Shown: one piece after another, positions 8,294 through 17,379 of the stretch
How the letters are laid out: every line of letters begins with the position of its first letter
How positions within the stretch are numbered: position 1 is the first letter of the stretch
NCBI GenBank assembly: GCA_021162615.1
Contig: JAGGYH010000086.1
Span: 1-42,479, forward strand
Reading direction: 5' to 3'
Length of the DNA stretch: 42,479 bases
From: Candidatus Aminicenantota bacterium
GTDB lineage: Bacteria; Acidobacteriota; Aminicenantia; Aminicenantales; Aminicenantaceae
Made by a program: the position numbers and the translations under genes
The notes under the pieces: model-generated
What the model was told of the DNA's origin: nothing
What the model saw: only the letters and a program-made list of their open reading frames with translations
Databases searched by the model: none

Positions 8294-9043
8294 TTATTCC
8301 TTGTGGTTGTAGGCAATGAAGAGGGGGCTTTTGTTTTTGAGGATTTGTTTTTGTGACTGAACGATTTCTGTTATTCCTTTTTCAGCCATATCAAGGAGTT
8401 CATGGAATTTTTCCTTAGCAAAGGGAGATTTTTCAGCAGATGCCTGTATTTCAACAAAATGACCAGTATCAGTCCCGATGACATTCATATCTATGGATGC
8501 GTTTGAGTCTTCTATATAGTCAAGGTCTAAAAGGCATTCTTCGTTTACAATACCAACGCTTACGGCTCCGGCCAGGTTTTTCAGAGGCATTTGTTTGATC
8601 TGGTTTTCATCCAGAAGTTTTTTGAGTGCGAGAGCAAGGGAAATACACCCTGCTGTAACAGAGGCGGTCCTGGTGCCTCCGTCTGCCTGTATCACATCAC
8701 AGTCGATGATGATGGTTCTTTCCCCCAGAGTTTTCAGGTCGGTCACAGCTCTCAACGAGCGCCCTATGAGCCTCTGGATTTCCTTGGTTCTTCCCGATAT
8801 TCTTGCGCCTCTTTCTCTTCTGGTCCTTATCTCGGTCGAACAGGGCAGCATGGAATATTCAGCAGTGATCCATCCCAAACCTTTCCCTTTGAGAAAAAGA
8901 GGGACATTTTCTTCTATGGTGGCCGATGCAATGACTTTTGTTTTTCCCAGTTCTATCTGAACGGAGCCGTCTGAATAATCAAGCAGATCCGGTTTGAATT
9001 TTAACGGTCTTAACTGGTCTGCCTTTCTGTTATATGATCTCAT
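8294..9043 (-). CDS. rph: Ribonuclease PH
   Basis: Phosphate-dependent 3' exoribonuclease that trims tRNA precursors; the family forms hexamers. The ORF track begins at a TTG (9097), but that TTG is part of a TTGAAC -35 box. The ATG at 9043 gives [14 protein letters not shown], the normal N-terminus, and 249 residues, a typical length. Family blocks are [23 protein letters not shown] and [17 protein letters not shown], the last near the catalytic acidic residues. It sits between lpxL and the UDP-sugar decarboxylase and seems to have its own promoter. No Shine-Dalgarno sequence is visible before the ATG. Confidence 0.93.
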   Translation of the reverse strand: MRSYNRKADQLRPLKFKPDLLDYSDGSVQIELGKTKVIASATIEENVPLFLKGKGLGWITAEYSMLPCSTEIRTRRERGARISGRTKEIQRLIGRSLRAVTDLKTLGERTIIIDCDVIQADGGTRTASVTAGCISLALALKKLLDENQIKQMPLKNLAGAVSVGIVNEECLLDLDYIEDSNASIDMNVIGTDTGHFVEIQASAEKSPFAKEKFHELLDMAEKGITEIVQSQKQILKNKSPLFIAYNHKE

Positions 9044-9068
9044 CTGTTTGATTCTGTCACGAATATAA

Positions 9069-9097
9069 AGAATAGTACACTTGCCGAAAAAGTTCAA
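9069..9097 (-). promoter_or_regulatory. Promoter of rph (internal to the lpx run)
   Basis: On the minus strand, TTGAAC, 17 bases, TATTCT. The predicted start point is about 19 bases before the rph ATG at 9043. It overlaps what the ORF track translates as the rph N-terminus, which argues for the shorter start. Confidence 0.5.
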
Positions 9098-9100
9098 ACA

Positions 9101-10030
9101 TTAAAAATCCGGTGGGAGTTCGTCCGCACCTTCTTCTTCATCTAACGGGCGGCTTCTCCAGCGGTCATGAAACCATAACCACAGATAGGGCTGCTTTTGT
9201 ATTTCTTTTTCTATGATATCCGTGCAGGTCTGTGTGATGTGTTTCACGTCTTTGTGGACATCCCCTGTCAACCTCAAATGAGGCGGCTCCATTATTTTCA
9301 GATGATAGCTGTGTTTTGCAGAGGGACAGCAAAATATAGGTATTATGGGAGCTCCTGTTCTCAGAAAAAATGTAGCCAAAGAGGGAGTGGTAGAGGCTTT
9401 TTCCCCAAAAAATTGAATAAACACACCTTCTCTTCTCAAAACATTCTGGTCAATAAGCACAGCAACGATCTCATTTCTGCGAAGGGCTCTGAGGGCATGT
9501 CTGGCCGCATTTTTTTTGTAAATCACATGAGACCCCACATTGGATCTCATGCGAGAGAGTTCTTTTTCTAGAAGGGGATTGTCCAGGGGCCTGGCTATGA
9601 CATTGAGTTTTTCATATTTGGATAATATATGAGCTGCGATCTCCCAGAGACCGAAATGCGCGGTAAAAACAAGGACTCCTTTTTTTCGGCCCAGATGATT
9701 TTCAAGAATTTCTTCCCCTTCTGCTGAAATCAATTTGTCTTTTTGTTCAGATTTAAGACCGGATATTCGTATGAAGTCAAGGAAGACCTGACAGAAATGG
9801 GCAAAAGAGGCTTTGATTATCTTTTTTTTGGTACTGTGGGAGAGTTTGTTTCCGAAGGCTGTTGTTAGGTTGGAATAGGCTAAGCGCCTGTGTTTTTTAT
9901 CCAGAACAAACAGGAGAAATCCCAGGATAGGGCCCATGAGAAACACTGCCTTTCGAGGGAAGATTTCCAGAACGGCCTTTGCGCCGCAGAACATTGAATA
10001 TTCAAGTTTGTGTTTTAAAGAAGCGTTCAT
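9101..10030 (-). CDS. Lysophospholipid/lipid A acyltransferase (LpxL/HtrB family)
   Basis: Adds secondary acyl chains to lipid A precursors at the inner membrane. The 309 residues match LpxL/LpxM: an N-terminal hydrophobic segment (AVFLMGPILGFLLFVL, about 28-43), the catalytic HX4E as HFGLWE near residue 124, VIARPLDNPLLE near 141, and the R-x-G-A-P block FFLRTGAPIIPIFC near 223. It overlaps the lpxK stop by four bases (ATGA), so translation is probably coupled. Which acyl position or chain it uses cannot be read from sequence. The gene ends with an acidic tail, LDEEEGADELPPDF. Confidence 0.88.
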   Translation of the reverse strand: MNASLKHKLEYSMFCGAKAVLEIFPRKAVFLMGPILGFLLFVLDKKHRRLAYSNLTTAFGNKLSHSTKKKIIKASFAHFCQVFLDFIRISGLKSEQKDKLISAEGEEILENHLGRKKGVLVFTAHFGLWEIAAHILSKYEKLNVIARPLDNPLLEKELSRMRSNVGSHVIYKKNAARHALRALRRNEIVAVLIDQNVLRREGVFIQFFGEKASTTPSLATFFLRTGAPIIPIFCCPSAKHSYHLKIMEPPHLRLTGDVHKDVKHITQTCTDIIEKEIQKQPYLWLWFHDRWRSRPLDEEEGADELPPDF

Positions 10031-11022
10031 TGTTTTTGTAAGTTAATGCTGGAAAAAATCCGGTCGAAAAATCCTTGCTCTATATCGAGATCGATTTTTA
10101 CGTAATACACGGGCATGTTTTTGAAGCGGTTTTCCCCCTCAAGTTTGACTGAGTCTTTTTCAGTCGTGACCAAAATGTCAGTTTTGAGTGAGCTGTGTTT
10201 TTCCATTATTTTGTTCATGGCTGTTAAGGGGTAGTCATAGTGATCTGGAAATTTAAGGAAGGCAGCAGGTCTTATCCCCATTTCCTCAAGTGTTTTTTTA
10301 AATCTTTCGGGCCGGGCTATACCGCAAAATGCCAGTATTTTTTTCTGTTTGAACACGTCTGCGGCAAGGAGCTGGTTTGTCCCTATTTTTACGAATCCTT
10401 TTGGGGATACAGAATATTCATGGACAGATATTCCTTGCAGTCTTGATTTAAGCCTGGCTTTTTTATCTTCCGGAGAATTTTTTTTAAGCAAAACTATATG
10501 GGCTTTATTAAGCGCAGAAAGGGATTCGCGAAGCAGCGGTTTCTTTGATATATCGTGAAGGACAATATCCAGGTCTTTCTTAAGCGGATAGTATTGAAAC
10601 CCGTCATCCAGAACAGCTACGCCATATCCTTTTTTGTCTGCATTTAGGCATGATGCGATGCGGTTTTTCCCCAGAAAGATTCCTGCTTCCGGAACATTCC
10701 GTGCTGTCATATAAGGTTCGTCTCCTGTGGTCTTCCAATACGGGACTTGATTGTGCTCCGGCAGAACTGTGCCTCCCCGCTTTTCCCATTTTCCTTTGTA
10801 ACCGCGGGAGATATAAGCGGGTTTAAAACCTTTTTCCAGAAGAATCTTGATGAGCTTTATGGATAGGGGTGTTTTTTCCGAGCCTCCGAATGTGATGTTT
10901 CCTATACTGATGACAGGGATGGGAACAGACTGCTGTTTCTTTATGTTTTTTTCATACAGAAATCTCATGTATCTTGAGCCAGCTCTGTAAAAGAGAGACA
11001 GGAAGCAGAGGATTGATTTCAT
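10027..11022 (-). CDS. lpxK: Tetraacyldisaccharide 4'-kinase (LpxK)
   Basis: Phosphorylates the lipid A disaccharide at the 4' position using ATP, at the inner membrane. The 331 residues have the expected order: N-terminal helix, ISIGNITFGGSEKTP P-loop (about 39-52), SRGYKGK (74-80), GDEPYMTARNVP (101-112), LDDGFQY (138-144), and the late FPDHYDY. The P-loop normally reads GGxGKTP; here Glu49 replaces the Gly before the lysine, a single GGA-to-GAA change. It is the first gene of the minus-strand run ending in pckA. A promoter sits just upstream with almost no leader. Confidence 0.92.
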   Translation of the reverse strand: MKSILCFLSLFYRAGSRYMRFLYEKNIKKQQSVPIPVISIGNITFGGSEKTPLSIKLIKILLEKGFKPAYISRGYKGKWEKRGGTVLPEHNQVPYWKTTGDEPYMTARNVPEAGIFLGKNRIASCLNADKKGYGVAVLDDGFQYYPLKKDLDIVLHDISKKPLLRESLSALNKAHIVLLKKNSPEDKKARLKSRLQGISVHEYSVSPKGFVKIGTNQLLAADVFKQKKILAFCGIARPERFKKTLEEMGIRPAAFLKFPDHYDYPLTAMNKIMEKHSSLKTDILVTTEKDSVKLEGENRFKNMPVYYVKIDLDIEQGFFDRIFSSINLQKQ

Positions 11023-11031
11023 TTATTCTGG

Positions 11032-11061
11032 AATATATAACATTTGGCTGTATGATGGCAA
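11032..11061 (-). promoter_or_regulatory. Promoter of the lpxK operon
   Basis: On the minus strand, TTGCCA, 18 bases, TATATT. The last -10 base is ten positions from the A of the lpxK ATG, so the predicted leader is about three bases and there is no Shine-Dalgarno site. Confidence 0.5.
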
Positions 11062-11090
11062 ATATTATTGATATAGAGATGCGGGATGTC

Positions 11091-11119
11091 TTTACATTGA
11101 AATCTTGTTTCTTTATAAT
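11091..11119 (+). promoter_or_regulatory. Promoter of the 11149 lipoprotein gene
   Basis: TTTACA, exactly 17 bases, then a perfect TATAAT. The predicted start near 11126 leaves a leader of about 23 bases that carries a strong ribosome-binding site. Confidence 0.65.
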
Positions 11120-11134
11120 TATGCATATTTTAAT

Positions 11135-11142
11135 AAAGGAGG
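11135..11142 (+). promoter_or_regulatory. Strong ribosome-binding site
   Basis: AAAGGAGG, six bases before the ATG at 11149. It is one of the best Shine-Dalgarno matches in the window and fixes the start of the lipoprotein gene. Confidence 0.85.
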
Positions 11143-11148
11143 CTGGCC

Positions 11149-12015
11149 ATGCGGAAAAAGCTATATATTCTCGGATTAATACTAATGCTGGTATTTGTAT
11201 CTCACAACTGCAAGCAGAAATCAGCCATAAAAGGTGTCGACCTTGATGTGACTTTTTCAGAAGAGACACTAACGGATAACCTGGTTACTGACATGACATT
11301 TCTATGGGCAACGAACAGTGAATTTGAGGGGATGAGAAGGGACTATAACGTATTTGTCCATTTCTGGCATGGGGATAATCTTCTTTTTCAAGCAGATTAT
11401 TTTCCTGAAATCCCGACTTCCAAATGGGAACCTGAAAAAGAATATAAATTCACTCAAAGGATCTATATCCCTGTTTTTATAGATGAATTTGATCCGGACT
11501 TCAAAGGGGAAGAGACCCTGAATCTTTCTGTCGGATTTTATTCTCCTTATGATAAGACGGGAGAATCCGAACAGATGATCCTCAATCGTAAACTAAAAGT
11601 GACGCCGCCTCCGCTGGATGCTCCTCAAGTCATCTATATGGACGGCTGGTATGGGCTTGAAATGAACAGGGACTATCATTTCAAGAATTGGAGATGGACA
11701 GCCAAACAAGCCAAATGTATCATTGATAACCCTCATCGGGATGCCCTGCTTATCATAAGAGGAGAAGTGAACAAAAGTGCGGTCGAGGGACAGAAAGTGA
11801 CATTTATGATCAATGATACCATTCTGGATGAATTTGTCCCTGAACACGCAGTTTTTGAAAAGACATATACTGTTAACAAAGAGAAACTCGGGGAAGATGA
11901 TGATTTTTATTTAACCATAGCTACAGATAAGACCTTCGTTCCTTCCCAGTTATTTCCTGAATCTACAGATGAGCGGGAACTGGGAGTAAAGATCTCTTTT
12001 ATCTATTTCAGATAA
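11149..12015 (+). CDS. Putative exported lipoprotein of unknown function
   Basis: I do not recognise the family. The 288-residue product begins with a basic, hydrophobic signal sequence (RKKLYILGLILMLVFVSHN) ending at Cys21. This is probably a lipoprotein, though the -1 Asn and -2 His are not a standard lipobox. The mature part is rich in Asp, Glu and aromatics with no membrane segments. It looks like two beta-sandwich-like halves separated near residue 150 by a Pro-rich stretch (KVTPPPLDAPQ). It stands alone on the plus strand with its own promoter and strong ribosome-binding site. Its last 13 bases overlap the 3' end of comEC, which is transcribed the other way. Confidence 0.8.
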   Translation: MRKKLYILGLILMLVFVSHNCKQKSAIKGVDLDVTFSEETLTDNLVTDMTFLWATNSEFEGMRRDYNVFVHFWHGDNLLFQADYFPEIPTSKWEPEKEYKFTQRIYIPVFIDEFDPDFKGEETLNLSVGFYSPYDKTGESEQMILNRKLKVTPPPLDAPQVIYMDGWYGLEMNRDYHFKNWRWTAKQAKCIIDNPHRDALLIIRGEVNKSAVEGQKVTFMINDTILDEFVPEHAVFEKTYTVNKEKLGEDDDFYLTIATDKTFVPSQLFPESTDERELGVKISFIYFR

Positions 12016-14405
12016 TCCGTTTTTCTATCATTAACGGCTGTATGGGCTGAGATGTTTTCTCCATCAAAAATAATCTCTACAGCTCCATGAAGGTCTGTCC
12101 TGTAGATTTCGGACCCTATTTTTTCATATCGGCGTATGACATCCCTGTCAGGAAGCCCGTAGAGGTTGTCTCTTCCCACTGAGATCACAACGATTTCCGG
12201 GGAGACAGCCTTTATGAAACTCTCCGTACTGGAGGAGCCGCTCCCATGATGGGGGCATTTCAGCACCTGGCATTTGATATCATGGTAACAAGATAAGATA
12301 TCCTGTTCCGCTTGGTATTCCGCATCCCCGGTCAAGAGAAATGAGGCGCCGCGGAAGCGGATCATCATGACCAGTGACTGGTTATTATGGACCAAAACAG
12401 GCGGATTCTCCGGTTTTTCAGGATAGAGTATTTTTACGTTTGCTTTTCCTATTTGCAAGGATGTGCCCCTGAATAGTTCTTTTTTTATTGTCTTTGGGCT
12501 CAGGCTGTTTTTAAAAGCCCGGTAAGCCTTGTCTTCGGGGGGCGATATGGATTCCCAAAATTCTTTGATTCTGAAATTTTCAACAACCGAGAACAGGCCG
12601 TAGAGATGGTCAGGATGGGAATGGGTAAGAACCAGATAATCTATTTTTTTGATCCCTTTATTCCAGAGAACGGGAGATACGACCCTTTCACCGATGTCAT
12701 AGCCTCCAAAGGCAGACCCTCCGCCGTCGATAAGCATCTTTTTATTGCCCGGGAACTCGATCAGAATGGAATCTCCGTTTCCGACATCCATAACAGTCAT
12801 CCTCAGGTGTTTCGATCTTGATGGAAACGGATGGGTGATAAGAGTGATGAAAAAAAAGAAAAACAGAGCAGATACCAAAATTTTCTGTCTTTTTATTTTT
12901 TTGGGAGCAAGGAAAGCAAGAAGAAAAAGATAATATCCGGAGACAGTTAAGATATGCGGAGTGGGGATTCTGTATGACAGAAAATCTATGTTGGAAGCAA
13001 AATCGGAGATGTTTATGAGAACAGTGATCAGCAGATCAAGGAGCCTTACTGGAAACCGGGCGATGACAGAGCTGATGAAGGCTATGGGGACAAATAGATA
13101 TCCTGTTGCCATGATTAGGGATATCAATGGAAGCGCTATAAGGTTGAGGATAAGCGGGGCAAAGGCAATCCGGTTGAAGGCGTATGCGGTGATGGGAAGT
13201 ATTCCCAATTGAGCTGTGAACGAGAGAACCAGTATGTCGCTTATATTCAGGGGAAGTTTGGGCATATACCTGACAATAAGGGGGAAGAAGAGAATAATAG
13301 ATAAAGTAGCAGCAAAAGTCATCTGGAATCCCAGTGAAAAGAGATGGAACGGATTAAACAGAAGCAGGACAAACGCGCTCAAAGACAGTGTGTTTAATAA
13401 ATTCGTATCTTTCCAGATCAACTTTCCTATGAGAAAAGTCATGGTCATGACTGCAGCGCGTATTATGGACGGGCGGCCCTCCACAAGCATGGCATAGAAA
13501 ACAAGAATGAAAAGGAGAATGATATAAGACGTCCTTTCAGGCATTTTCAGGACCTTAAGAAAAGAAAATATAAGGAAGGATATGATAGCTATGTGGGCTC
13601 CGGATATGGCGAAAAGATGATACAGGCCTGAGTCCTGAAGCGAGCGGGTGATAGATTCGCTCATCCTGCCTCTCTCTCCAAGAAGCAGAGCTTCCAATAC
13701 CGCACCGGAAGGAGAGACCTCACCTTGGTTTTCTCCGGGGAAAGATCCATCGATTTTTTTTTGTAGTTTCTGGCGGAGTCGAGAAAAAATGCGAATAAGG
13801 GAGAACTCACTGCCTGAGGCTGTTTTATTGACGAGTAAAGGGGATTTTGAAAAACCTGTTTTGTGTATTTTCCTGAATTTAAGATATGTGTTTGACCGGG
13901 AATATCCGAAGTTTCTAAATCCGGGAGAATCGGATAATTTTGCAGAGATTTCTACTTGGTCATGGACCAGAAGCTTATGGAGAATCTCTGAATATTGACT
14001 TTTAGGAAGAGATATTTGCACATTCCCTTTTATTTTTTCTGTTTTGTTTCCATAGGAGATTTCTTTTGTTTTTACATAGAGAAAGTCCCTGTCCACGGAA
14101 AAAGAGGGAGATTTATATAGTATCCCCTTAATGTCTACATATGATTCTTCCTTGAAAGAGCACAGAGGGTTTTTTTTGTAGGTATTGTTTGAATGAGTGT
14201 ACAGGGATGCGCCCAGGAGGAAGGTGCTTGTAAGTAAAAATACTAATGCGGACTTGGCTTTTCTTAATGAGATCAAATGGGCCCAGGCTGACAAAAGGCT
14301 TATGAAAAGAAGTATAAGCAGCATCGGAAGAGGGATGCTGAGAAAGGATGACAGAAATATTCCTGATGTAAAAGACAGGGCGATAAAAAGAAAAGGAAAA
14401 GCCAT
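12003..14405 (-). CDS. comEC: ComEC/Rec2 DNA-uptake channel protein
   Basis: Full-length (800 residues) inner-membrane protein of the transformation machinery, thought to pass single-stranded DNA to the cytoplasm. Order seen: N-terminal membrane helices and a DUF4131-like soluble part, the multi-helix competence domain (about 230-500, with HLFAISGAHIAIISF), and a C-terminal metallo-beta-lactamase domain (from about 535) with MDVGNGDSILIEFPG, the metal motif THSHPDHLYG, and LTGDAE. The ATG shares one base with the stop of the M20 hydrolase upstream (TAATG), so translation is probably coupled. No other competence genes are in the window. Confidence 0.93.
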   Translation of the reverse strand: MAFPFLFIALSFTSGIFLSSFLSIPLPMLLILLFISLLSAWAHLISLRKAKSALVFLLTSTFLLGASLYTHSNNTYKKNPLCSFKEESYVDIKGILYKSPSFSVDRDFLYVKTKEISYGNKTEKIKGNVQISLPKSQYSEILHKLLVHDQVEISAKLSDSPGFRNFGYSRSNTYLKFRKIHKTGFSKSPLLVNKTASGSEFSLIRIFSRLRQKLQKKIDGSFPGENQGEVSPSGAVLEALLLGERGRMSESITRSLQDSGLYHLFAISGAHIAIISFLIFSFLKVLKMPERTSYIILLFILVFYAMLVEGRPSIIRAAVMTMTFLIGKLIWKDTNLLNTLSLSAFVLLLFNPFHLFSLGFQMTFAATLSIILFFPLIVRYMPKLPLNISDILVLSFTAQLGILPITAYAFNRIAFAPLILNLIALPLISLIMATGYLFVPIAFISSVIARFPVRLLDLLITVLINISDFASNIDFLSYRIPTPHILTVSGYYLFLLAFLAPKKIKRQKILVSALFFFFFITLITHPFPSRSKHLRMTVMDVGNGDSILIEFPGNKKMLIDGGGSAFGGYDIGERVVSPVLWNKGIKKIDYLVLTHSHPDHLYGLFSVVENFRIKEFWESISPPEDKAYRAFKNSLSPKTIKKELFRGTSLQIGKANVKILYPEKPENPPVLVHNNQSLVMMIRFRGASFLLTGDAEYQAEQDILSCYHDIKCQVLKCPHHGSGSSSTESFIKAVSPEIVVISVGRDNLYGLPDRDVIRRYEKIGSEIYRTDLHGAVEIIFDGENISAHTAVNDRKTDYLK

Positions 14406-15712
14406 TACTTGTTATGGTTCTCAAATTGTGCCTGATAGTCAAGACAGTCTAAAAGAAGGTGGCACAGGACTTTTATCCCTATGGGAATACAGTTTTCATC
14501 GGGATTGAATTGGGAGCTGTGCAGGGGGTGAACCGAATTTTTCCACGCAGGTTTTACGCCCAGAAGAAAATAGAAGCCCGGGAGTCTTTCGGAATATTCT
14601 GAGAAGTCTTCGGTAAACATCTGGGGAGGAAAGGAACGGACATTGTTTTGTCCAACCGCATTCACCAGAGACGGCCTTAAAATAGCTGTTAGGTCAGGAT
14701 GATTATAAAGGGGTGACGTGCCCTTGAGGTAGTTATAGGAATAAGAGGCGCCAAAAGGCTGGGTGTTGCTGATCACTATCCTTTCTATCAGTTGTTTTAT
14801 TTTTTCTTGGGTTTCCTGGTTTAATGTCCTTACGGTTCCTTCCATGGTGACTTCATCGGCAGTGATATTAGGCCGGGATCCTCCTGATATTTTTCCTATG
14901 GTCACAACAGCGGAATTAACAGGGTCCAGGGTCCTGCTGGCCATGGAATAAATGGAGACCACCACTTGAGAAGCTATATATACGGTGTCAATCTCTTTAG
15001 GCGGCTGTGCCCCGTGGGAGCTTTTTTCCATGATGGTGATTTCAAATGTATCCAAACCTGCAAATATAGTGCCCGGGGAAATAAGCACTTCGCCTGTTTC
15101 TGCCTCCGGCCATACATGCATGCCTATGATAGCGCTTACCGGAGGATTTTTCAGCACGCCCTGTTTTATCATTGAAGAAGCCCCTCCTCCCTCTCCGGAA
15201 GGCGCCCCTTCCTCGGCCGGCTGGAAAATGAATTTGATATTCCCTTTAATCATGTCTCTCATCTCATTCAAGACAATAGCTGACCCGAGTGCAATGGAGG
15301 TATGTATATCATGGCCGCAGGCGTGCATGACACCTTTGTTCAGAGACGCATACGCAAGTCCTGTCTGTTCTTCAATAGGAAGGGCATCCATGTCAGCACG
15401 AAAACCTATGGTGATGCCATCATGTTTGCCCCTCAGCAGACCGACTACTCCTGTTTTTGCTGTTTCTGACCTGACTTCCATATCGAGGGAAAGAAGTTTT
15501 GAAGAGACGAGTTTTGAAGTCTCGAACTCTCTGTTGCCTAATTCCGGATTCATATGAATAAATCTTCGTATATCTATGATTTCCTGTTTGTGTTTTTCAA
15601 TTAAATTGGCTATCCGAAGCGCGGTCGCTTTATCCACGGAAAAAGCCGGAGAAGAAAAGAGCAGAACAATGAATATGATAAAAAGACCTTTCTTCCATCC
15701 GAAACCTGGCAT
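14405..15712 (-). CDS. Secreted M20D-family amidohydrolase (HipO/AbgB-like)
   Basis: Zinc-type metallopeptidase of the hippurate hydrolase / N-acyl-amino-acid amidohydrolase family. A clear signal peptide (KKGLFIIFIVLLFSSPAFS, about 7-25) puts it outside the inner membrane. Motifs are the IHMNPELGNREFETS block, FRADMDALPIEEQTG, the metal-binding ACGHDIHTS, FQPAEEGA, and a late HPLHSSQFNPDE. Length (435) is normal. Many secreted homologues cleave acyl or aminoacyl amides; the substrate is not known. The ATG lies exactly where transcription should begin from the promoter at 15719-15747, with no Shine-Dalgarno site. It is coupled to comEC downstream. Confidence 0.88.
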   Translation of the reverse strand: MPGFGWKKGLFIIFIVLLFSSPAFSVDKATALRIANLIEKHKQEIIDIRRFIHMNPELGNREFETSKLVSSKLLSLDMEVRSETAKTGVVGLLRGKHDGITIGFRADMDALPIEEQTGLAYASLNKGVMHACGHDIHTSIALGSAIVLNEMRDMIKGNIKFIFQPAEEGAPSGEGGGASSMIKQGVLKNPPVSAIIGMHVWPEAETGEVLISPGTIFAGLDTFEITIMEKSSHGAQPPKEIDTVYIASQVVVSIYSMASRTLDPVNSAVVTIGKISGGSRPNITADEVTMEGTVRTLNQETQEKIKQLIERIVISNTQPFGASYSYNYLKGTSPLYNHPDLTAILRPSLVNAVGQNNVRSFPPQMFTEDFSEYSERLPGFYFLLGVKPAWKNSVHPLHSSQFNPDENCIPIGIKVLCHLLLDCLDYQAQFENHNK

Positions 15713-15718
15713 ATTGTT

Positions 15719-15747
15719 ATATTAAAATCACTGCTTTCTCTTGTCAA
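15719..15747 (-). promoter_or_regulatory. Strong promoter of the M20 hydrolase-comEC operon
   Basis: On the minus strand, perfect TTGACA, 17 bases, TAATAT. The normal start point falls on the A of the hydrolase ATG (15712), so a leaderless mRNA is predicted. Confidence 0.68.
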
Positions 15748-15775
15748 TGAAAGATAACAGGTTATTTGTTTTAAA

Positions 15776-17377
15776 TCAGAAAATCAGATTTTCTCTGTAG
15801 GTCCCGTAGGTTTCTTTGAGTACGGATGTGATTTCTCCGATAGTTGCCATTTCTTTGACACAGTCATATATAAAGGGCATCAGATTCTTATCGGATTGAG
15901 AGGCCTGTTTTAAGGAATTAAGACTTGATTTCAGTCTTTTCTCCGATCTCAGGCGTTTTATTTGTTTGAGCTGTTTTATCTGGTTTTCTTCTATTTCTTT
16001 GGGAGGATGGTAGATTTCAAATGGCGGCCTGCTTTCCTTGGAAACAAACTTATTGATTCCGATTATTTCTTTTTGATGGGTTTCAAGCTGTTTCTGGTAG
16101 GTGTATGCGCTTTCCTGGATTTCCTTTTGAATGAAGCCTTGTTCGATGGCTGTGAGCATACCGCCCATGTCTTCGATTTTTGTGAGATATTTATTGACTT
16201 CTTCTTCAATCCGATCTGTGAGGCTTTCGATAAGGTAAGAACCGCCTAAAGGGTCAACCACATCAGGCACACCGGTTTCATACGCTATGATCTGCTGTGT
16301 TCTGAGGGCAATCCTGACCGATTCTTCAGTGGGAAGCGCCAGGGCTTCGTCTCTTGAATTCGTATGCAGGGATTGGGTTCCGCCCAGAATGGAGGAGAGC
16401 GCTTGAAGGGTGACTCTTATCACATTGTTTTCCGGTTCCTGGGCTGTAAGAGCGGCCCCGCTTGTTTGTGTATGGAATCTGAATTTCCAGGATTTTGGAT
16501 TTTTGGCCTTGAATCGGCCCCTCATTATCTTGGCCCAGAGCCGCCTGGCAGCCCGGAATTTTGCGATTTCTTCAAATAAGTTATTATGAGCGGCCAGGAA
16601 AAAAGAAAGCCGTGGGGCAAATGTATCAGCATCCAGGCCGGAATCAAGAGCTGCCTGGACATAGGTTATGGCATTGGCAAGCGTAAAAGCCAGTTCCTGG
16701 ACGGCTGTGGCTCCCGCTTCTCTTATATGATAGCCGCTTATGCTCATGGTATTCCAGCGGGGCATGTGCTTATGACAAAAACTGATTATATCATTGATGA
16801 TTTTCATGGAGGCACGAGGAGGGAATATATAGGTCCCCCTTGCTATAAATTCTTTAAGGATATCGTTTTGTATGGTTCCGGTGAGCTGTGAGCCGGAGAT
16901 CCCTTTTGATTCAGCCAGAACCAAATATAAAGCCAGAATCACAGCAGCGGTTGAGTTTATGGTCATGGATACAGATACTTTTTGCAGAGGAATTTTTTCA
17001 AAAAGTATTTTCATGTCCTGAAGGGAATCAATGGCAACCCCGACTTTTCCGACTTCTCCGCATGATTGAGGATGGTCTGAATCCAGACCTAACTGAGTGG
17101 GAAGGTCAAAGGCCACGCTCAGCCCGCTCTGGCCTTTTGAAAGAAGGAATCGATACCGTTTGTTTGATTCTCGAGCTGTTCCAAAGCCGGCATATTGCCG
17201 CATTGTCCACAGCTTCCCTCTGTACATATCAGGGTAGACGCCTCTGGTAAAGGGATATTCTCCTGAATTCCCCAGATTCTTTTGGAAATCAGGTGAGTCA
17301 ATATCCTTTTTTGTATAGATGCGTTTCAGCTCAAGGGATGAGGAGGTTGTGTGTTTTTTCTCTCTATCGTCCGCCAT
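15776..17377 (-). CDS. Methylmalonyl-CoA mutase, large (catalytic) subunit
   Basis: Catalyses adenosylcobalamin-dependent rearrangement of methylmalonyl-CoA and succinyl-CoA. The 533 residues cover the catalytic TIM barrel only: YPFTRGVYPDMYRG (41-54), LWTMRQYAGFGTA (56-68), GLSVAFDLPTQLG, GTIQND, and the His of SISGYHIREAG (His217). The substrate-specificity pair is Tyr62 (RQYAGF) and Arg180 (FIARGTY), as in methylmalonyl-CoA mutase and unlike isobutyryl-CoA mutase (Phe/Gln). The cobalamin-binding domain is absent, so a separate small subunit is expected; none is in the window. It starts two bases after the enolase stop, implying one transcript. Confidence 0.92.
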   Translation of the reverse strand: MADDREKKHTTSSSLELKRIYTKKDIDSPDFQKNLGNSGEYPFTRGVYPDMYRGKLWTMRQYAGFGTARESNKRYRFLLSKGQSGLSVAFDLPTQLGLDSDHPQSCGEVGKVGVAIDSLQDMKILFEKIPLQKVSVSMTINSTAAVILALYLVLAESKGISGSQLTGTIQNDILKEFIARGTYIFPPRASMKIINDIISFCHKHMPRWNTMSISGYHIREAGATAVQELAFTLANAITYVQAALDSGLDADTFAPRLSFFLAAHNNLFEEIAKFRAARRLWAKIMRGRFKAKNPKSWKFRFHTQTSGAALTAQEPENNVIRVTLQALSSILGGTQSLHTNSRDEALALPTEESVRIALRTQQIIAYETGVPDVVDPLGGSYLIESLTDRIEEEVNKYLTKIEDMGGMLTAIEQGFIQKEIQESAYTYQKQLETHQKEIIGINKFVSKESRPPFEIYHPPKEIEENQIKQLKQIKRLRSEKRLKSSLNSLKQASQSDKNLMPFIYDCVKEMATIGEITSVLKETYGTYRENLIF

Positions 17378-17379
17378 GC

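Noticed and set aside
9044-9097. N-terminal 18-residue extension of RNase PH from a TTG at 9097
   Set aside because: The TTG is part of a TTGAAC-N17-TATTCT promoter, the extension does not look like the family, and the ATG at 9043 gives the standard N-terminus.
14985-15557. 190-aa plus-strand ORF over the M20 hydrolase
   Set aside because: Shadow of a well-supported gene on the other strand.
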